7,018 bases of DNA from positions 1 to 7,018 of the forward strand of contig JBJTBH010000129.1 in NCBI GenBank assembly GCA_046091285.1. Reading direction: 5' to 3'. The notes below the pieces were generated by a model. That model worked only from the letters and a program-made list of their open reading frames with translations. It was not told the DNA's origin and did no database searches. Both the position numbers and the translations under genes were made by a program. Shown here in pieces: positions 5,940 through 7,018 of the stretch (within the stretch, counting starts at the first letter, position 1; each line of letters begins with the position of its first letter). Source of the DNA: CAIXOZ01 sp046091285. GTDB taxonomy: Bacteria; Cyanobacteriota; Cyanobacteriia; PCC-6307; Cyanobiaceae.

Positions 5940-6511
5940 CGTCGTCCCCTGCCGCCTCCGTGTCGCCTCGACGCCTCCGCCTGGCCACGGCCTGGCTGGC
6001 GGGCTGTTCGGGTTGTCATATGTCCTTCCTGGACCTTGATCTGGACCTGCTGGAGCTGGCCGCCCATGCGGATCTGGTCGCCTCACCGGTGCTCAGCGAC
6101 ATCAAGAGCTATCCCGATGGCGTCGATCTCTGCCTGGTTGAGGGGGCTGTCGCCACCGAGGAACATCGAGCTCAGGCCCTGTGGATCCGCTCGCGAACGA
6201 CCCTGGTGGTGGCGCTGGGTGATTGCGCCATCCATACCAACATCACCGGACTGCGCCATCGCTGTCGTCACTGGTCGGACCACGGCTCCGTCTGCTCACG
6301 GGTCATCGCTGCCCCAAAGCGCGAGGAACGGCTGGATCCGCCGTTGCCGACACCCCTGGCCGTGGTGCTGCCGCTGGATGCTGTGATCGCGGTCGATGCG
6401 TCTCTGCCCGGCTGTCCGCCCGAGGCCTCAGCGATCGCCTCGCTGCTGCGTCGCTGGTGGCAAGGGCGACCGTTGACCGCGCCCGGCTCCAGGCCCCAGC
6501 GGTTTGGATGA
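5936..6511 (+). CDS. hoxY: HoxY, [NiFe]-hydrogenase small subunit
   Basis: HoxY is the hydrogenase small subunit carrying the proximal [4Fe-4S] cluster beside the Ni-Fe site of HoxH. The 191-residue product contains LAGCSGCHMSFLD (21-33) with ligands C24 and C27, LVEGAV (67-72), GDC with C97, and LPGCPP (157-162) with C160. It has no Tat signal and none of the medial or distal cluster domain of membrane-bound small subunits, as expected for a soluble Hox enzyme. The start overlaps the hoxU stop (ATGA), with GGAGG (5924-5928) 7 nt upstream; the open frame before it is hoxU coding sequence. Between the third and fourth ligands is an unusual Cys/His-rich stretch (C97, H100, H108, C110, H112, H116, C120). 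The family call is secure; the meaning of the extra residues is not known. Confidence 0.95.
   Translation: MTSSPAASVSPRRLRLATAWLAGCSGCHMSFLDLDLDLLELAAHADLVASPVLSDIKSYPDGVDLCLVEGAVATEEHRAQALWIRSRTTLVVALGDCAIHTNITGLRHRCRHWSDHGSVCSRVIAAPKREERLDPPLPTPLAVVLPLDAVIAVDASLPGCPPEASAIASLLRRWWQGRPLTAPGSRPQRFG
6431..6438. repeat. HIP1 octamer GCGATCGC
   Basis: Fifth exact copy, in the 3' part of hoxY. Confidence 0.8.
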
Positions 6512-6514
6512 GCG

Positions 6515-7018
6515 ATGAGCATGGAACGCCGTCTGGTGATCGACCCCGTGACGCGGATCGAGGGCCATGCCCGGATCACGATCCATCGCGATGGCCGGGG
6601 GTTGGTGCAGGAGGCGCGATTGCAGGTGCTGGAACTGCGGGGATTCGAGCAGTTCTGCATCGGTCGCCCGTTCACGGAGATGCCGGCGATCACGGCCCGC
6701 ATCTGTGGCATCTGTCCGGTGAGCCATCAGCTGGCTGCTGCAGCGGCCGGCGATCAGCTCCTGGCGGTGGGCTGCCCGCCTGCAGCCGGTCGACTGCGGC
6801 ACCTGCTGGCTGTGGCGCAGATCATCCAGTCCCATGCCCTGGCGTTCTTTCATCTCAGTTCTCCCGATCTGCTGCTCGGCTGGGACCACCAGCCGGCCGA
6901 TCGCAACCTGTTCGGTCTGATGGCGGCGGAACCCGATCTGGCCCGGGCCGGCATTCGCCTCAGGCAATTCGGCCAGCAGGCGATCGAGGCGGTCACGGGT
7001 CAGCGCATTCACGGAGCC
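6515..7018 (+). CDS. hoxH: HoxH, [NiFe]-hydrogenase large subunit, N-terminal part (3' end outside window)
   Basis: HoxH holds the Ni-Fe active site that splits or forms H2. The first 168 codons are present and the frame is open to the last base, so the gene is cut only by the window edge. The N-terminus shows VIDPVTRIEGHARI (8-21, the large-subunit signature) and the L1 motif R62-I-C64-G-I-C67-P-V-S-H71, whose two cysteines bind nickel and the bridging site. The partner L2 motif DPCxxCxxH, whose second Cys completes the site and precedes the maturation cleavage point, should lie several hundred bases beyond the window. The chosen ATG is 3 nt after the hoxY stop; the in-frame ATG at 6521 is a close alternative. 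No strong Shine-Dalgarno is seen, which fits coupling to hoxY. The ATG at 6508 is in another frame and gives no hydrogenase sequence. Confidence 0.95.
   Translation, partial: MSMERRLVIDPVTRIEGHARITIHRDGRGLVQEARLQVLELRGFEQFCIGRPFTEMPAITARICGICPVSHQLAAAAAGDQLLAVGCPPAAGRLRHLLAVAQIIQSHALAFFHLSSPDLLLGWDHQPADRNLFGLMAAEPDLARAGIRLRQFGQQAIEAVTGQRIHGA

Noticed and set aside
5428..5988. 186-codon minus-strand frame opposite hoxU, very Arg-rich
   Set aside because: The Arg-rich composition is the usual result of reading GC-rich codons on the wrong strand; no domain is visible.
1..7018. CRISPR arrays, tRNA or rRNA genes, insertion sequences, phage attachment sites
   Set aside because: There are no spaced direct repeats, no cloverleaf-like or conserved RNA sequence, and no transposase or terminal inverted repeats; coding genes fill nearly all of the window.

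Overview
The window looks like chromosomal DNA of a GC-rich cyanobacterium of the Synechococcus/Cyanobium type. It holds a five-subunit hoxEFUYH hydrogenase operon, which is typical of cyanobacteria. It also has five exact copies of GCGATCGC (the cyanobacterial HIP1 octamer) in 7 kb, where well under one is expected by chance. A purple sulfur bacterium, some of which also carry hoxE, is the main alternative, but the HIP1 sites argue against it. No organism name can be fixed from sequence reading alone.

Layout, left to right. (1) Positions 2-535, plus strand: the 3' end of a umuC-type gene for the catalytic subunit of an error-prone Y-family DNA polymerase, with an extra C-terminal tail. (2) Positions 505-2609, minus strand: feoA then feoB, the ferrous-iron uptake pair, translationally coupled through an ATGA overlap. 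feoB runs tail-to-tail into umuC with a 31-bp overlap. (3) Positions 2610-2929: a 320-bp divergent intergenic region with a 25-bp interrupted palindrome, two short perfect hairpins and a very strong hoxE ribosome binding site. (4) Positions 2930-7018, plus strand: hoxE, hoxF, hoxU, hoxY and the first 168 codons of hoxH, which runs off the window end. hoxE/F, hoxF/U and hoxU/Y overlap by 4 bp (ATGA); hoxY and hoxH are 3 bp apart.

How the genes work together. HoxE, HoxF and HoxU form the diaphorase module: FMN and NAD(P)H binding in HoxF plus a chain of iron-sulfur clusters. HoxY and HoxH form the [NiFe]-hydrogenase module, with the proximal cluster in HoxY and the Ni-Fe site in HoxH. Together they make the soluble bidirectional hydrogenase that interconverts H2 with reduced pyridine nucleotide or, as reported for some cyanobacteria, reduced ferredoxin/flavodoxin. 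All expected cluster ligands are visible in the complete subunits, so the enzyme looks functional. FeoAB imports Fe(II), which this iron-rich enzyme needs, but the link between the two operons is inference.

I found no undescribed system. The points most worth a second look are the dyad between feo and hox, a perfect 16-bp palindrome just before the hoxU start, the structured hoxE leader, a Cys/His-rich stretch in HoxY, and the overlapping umuC tail.
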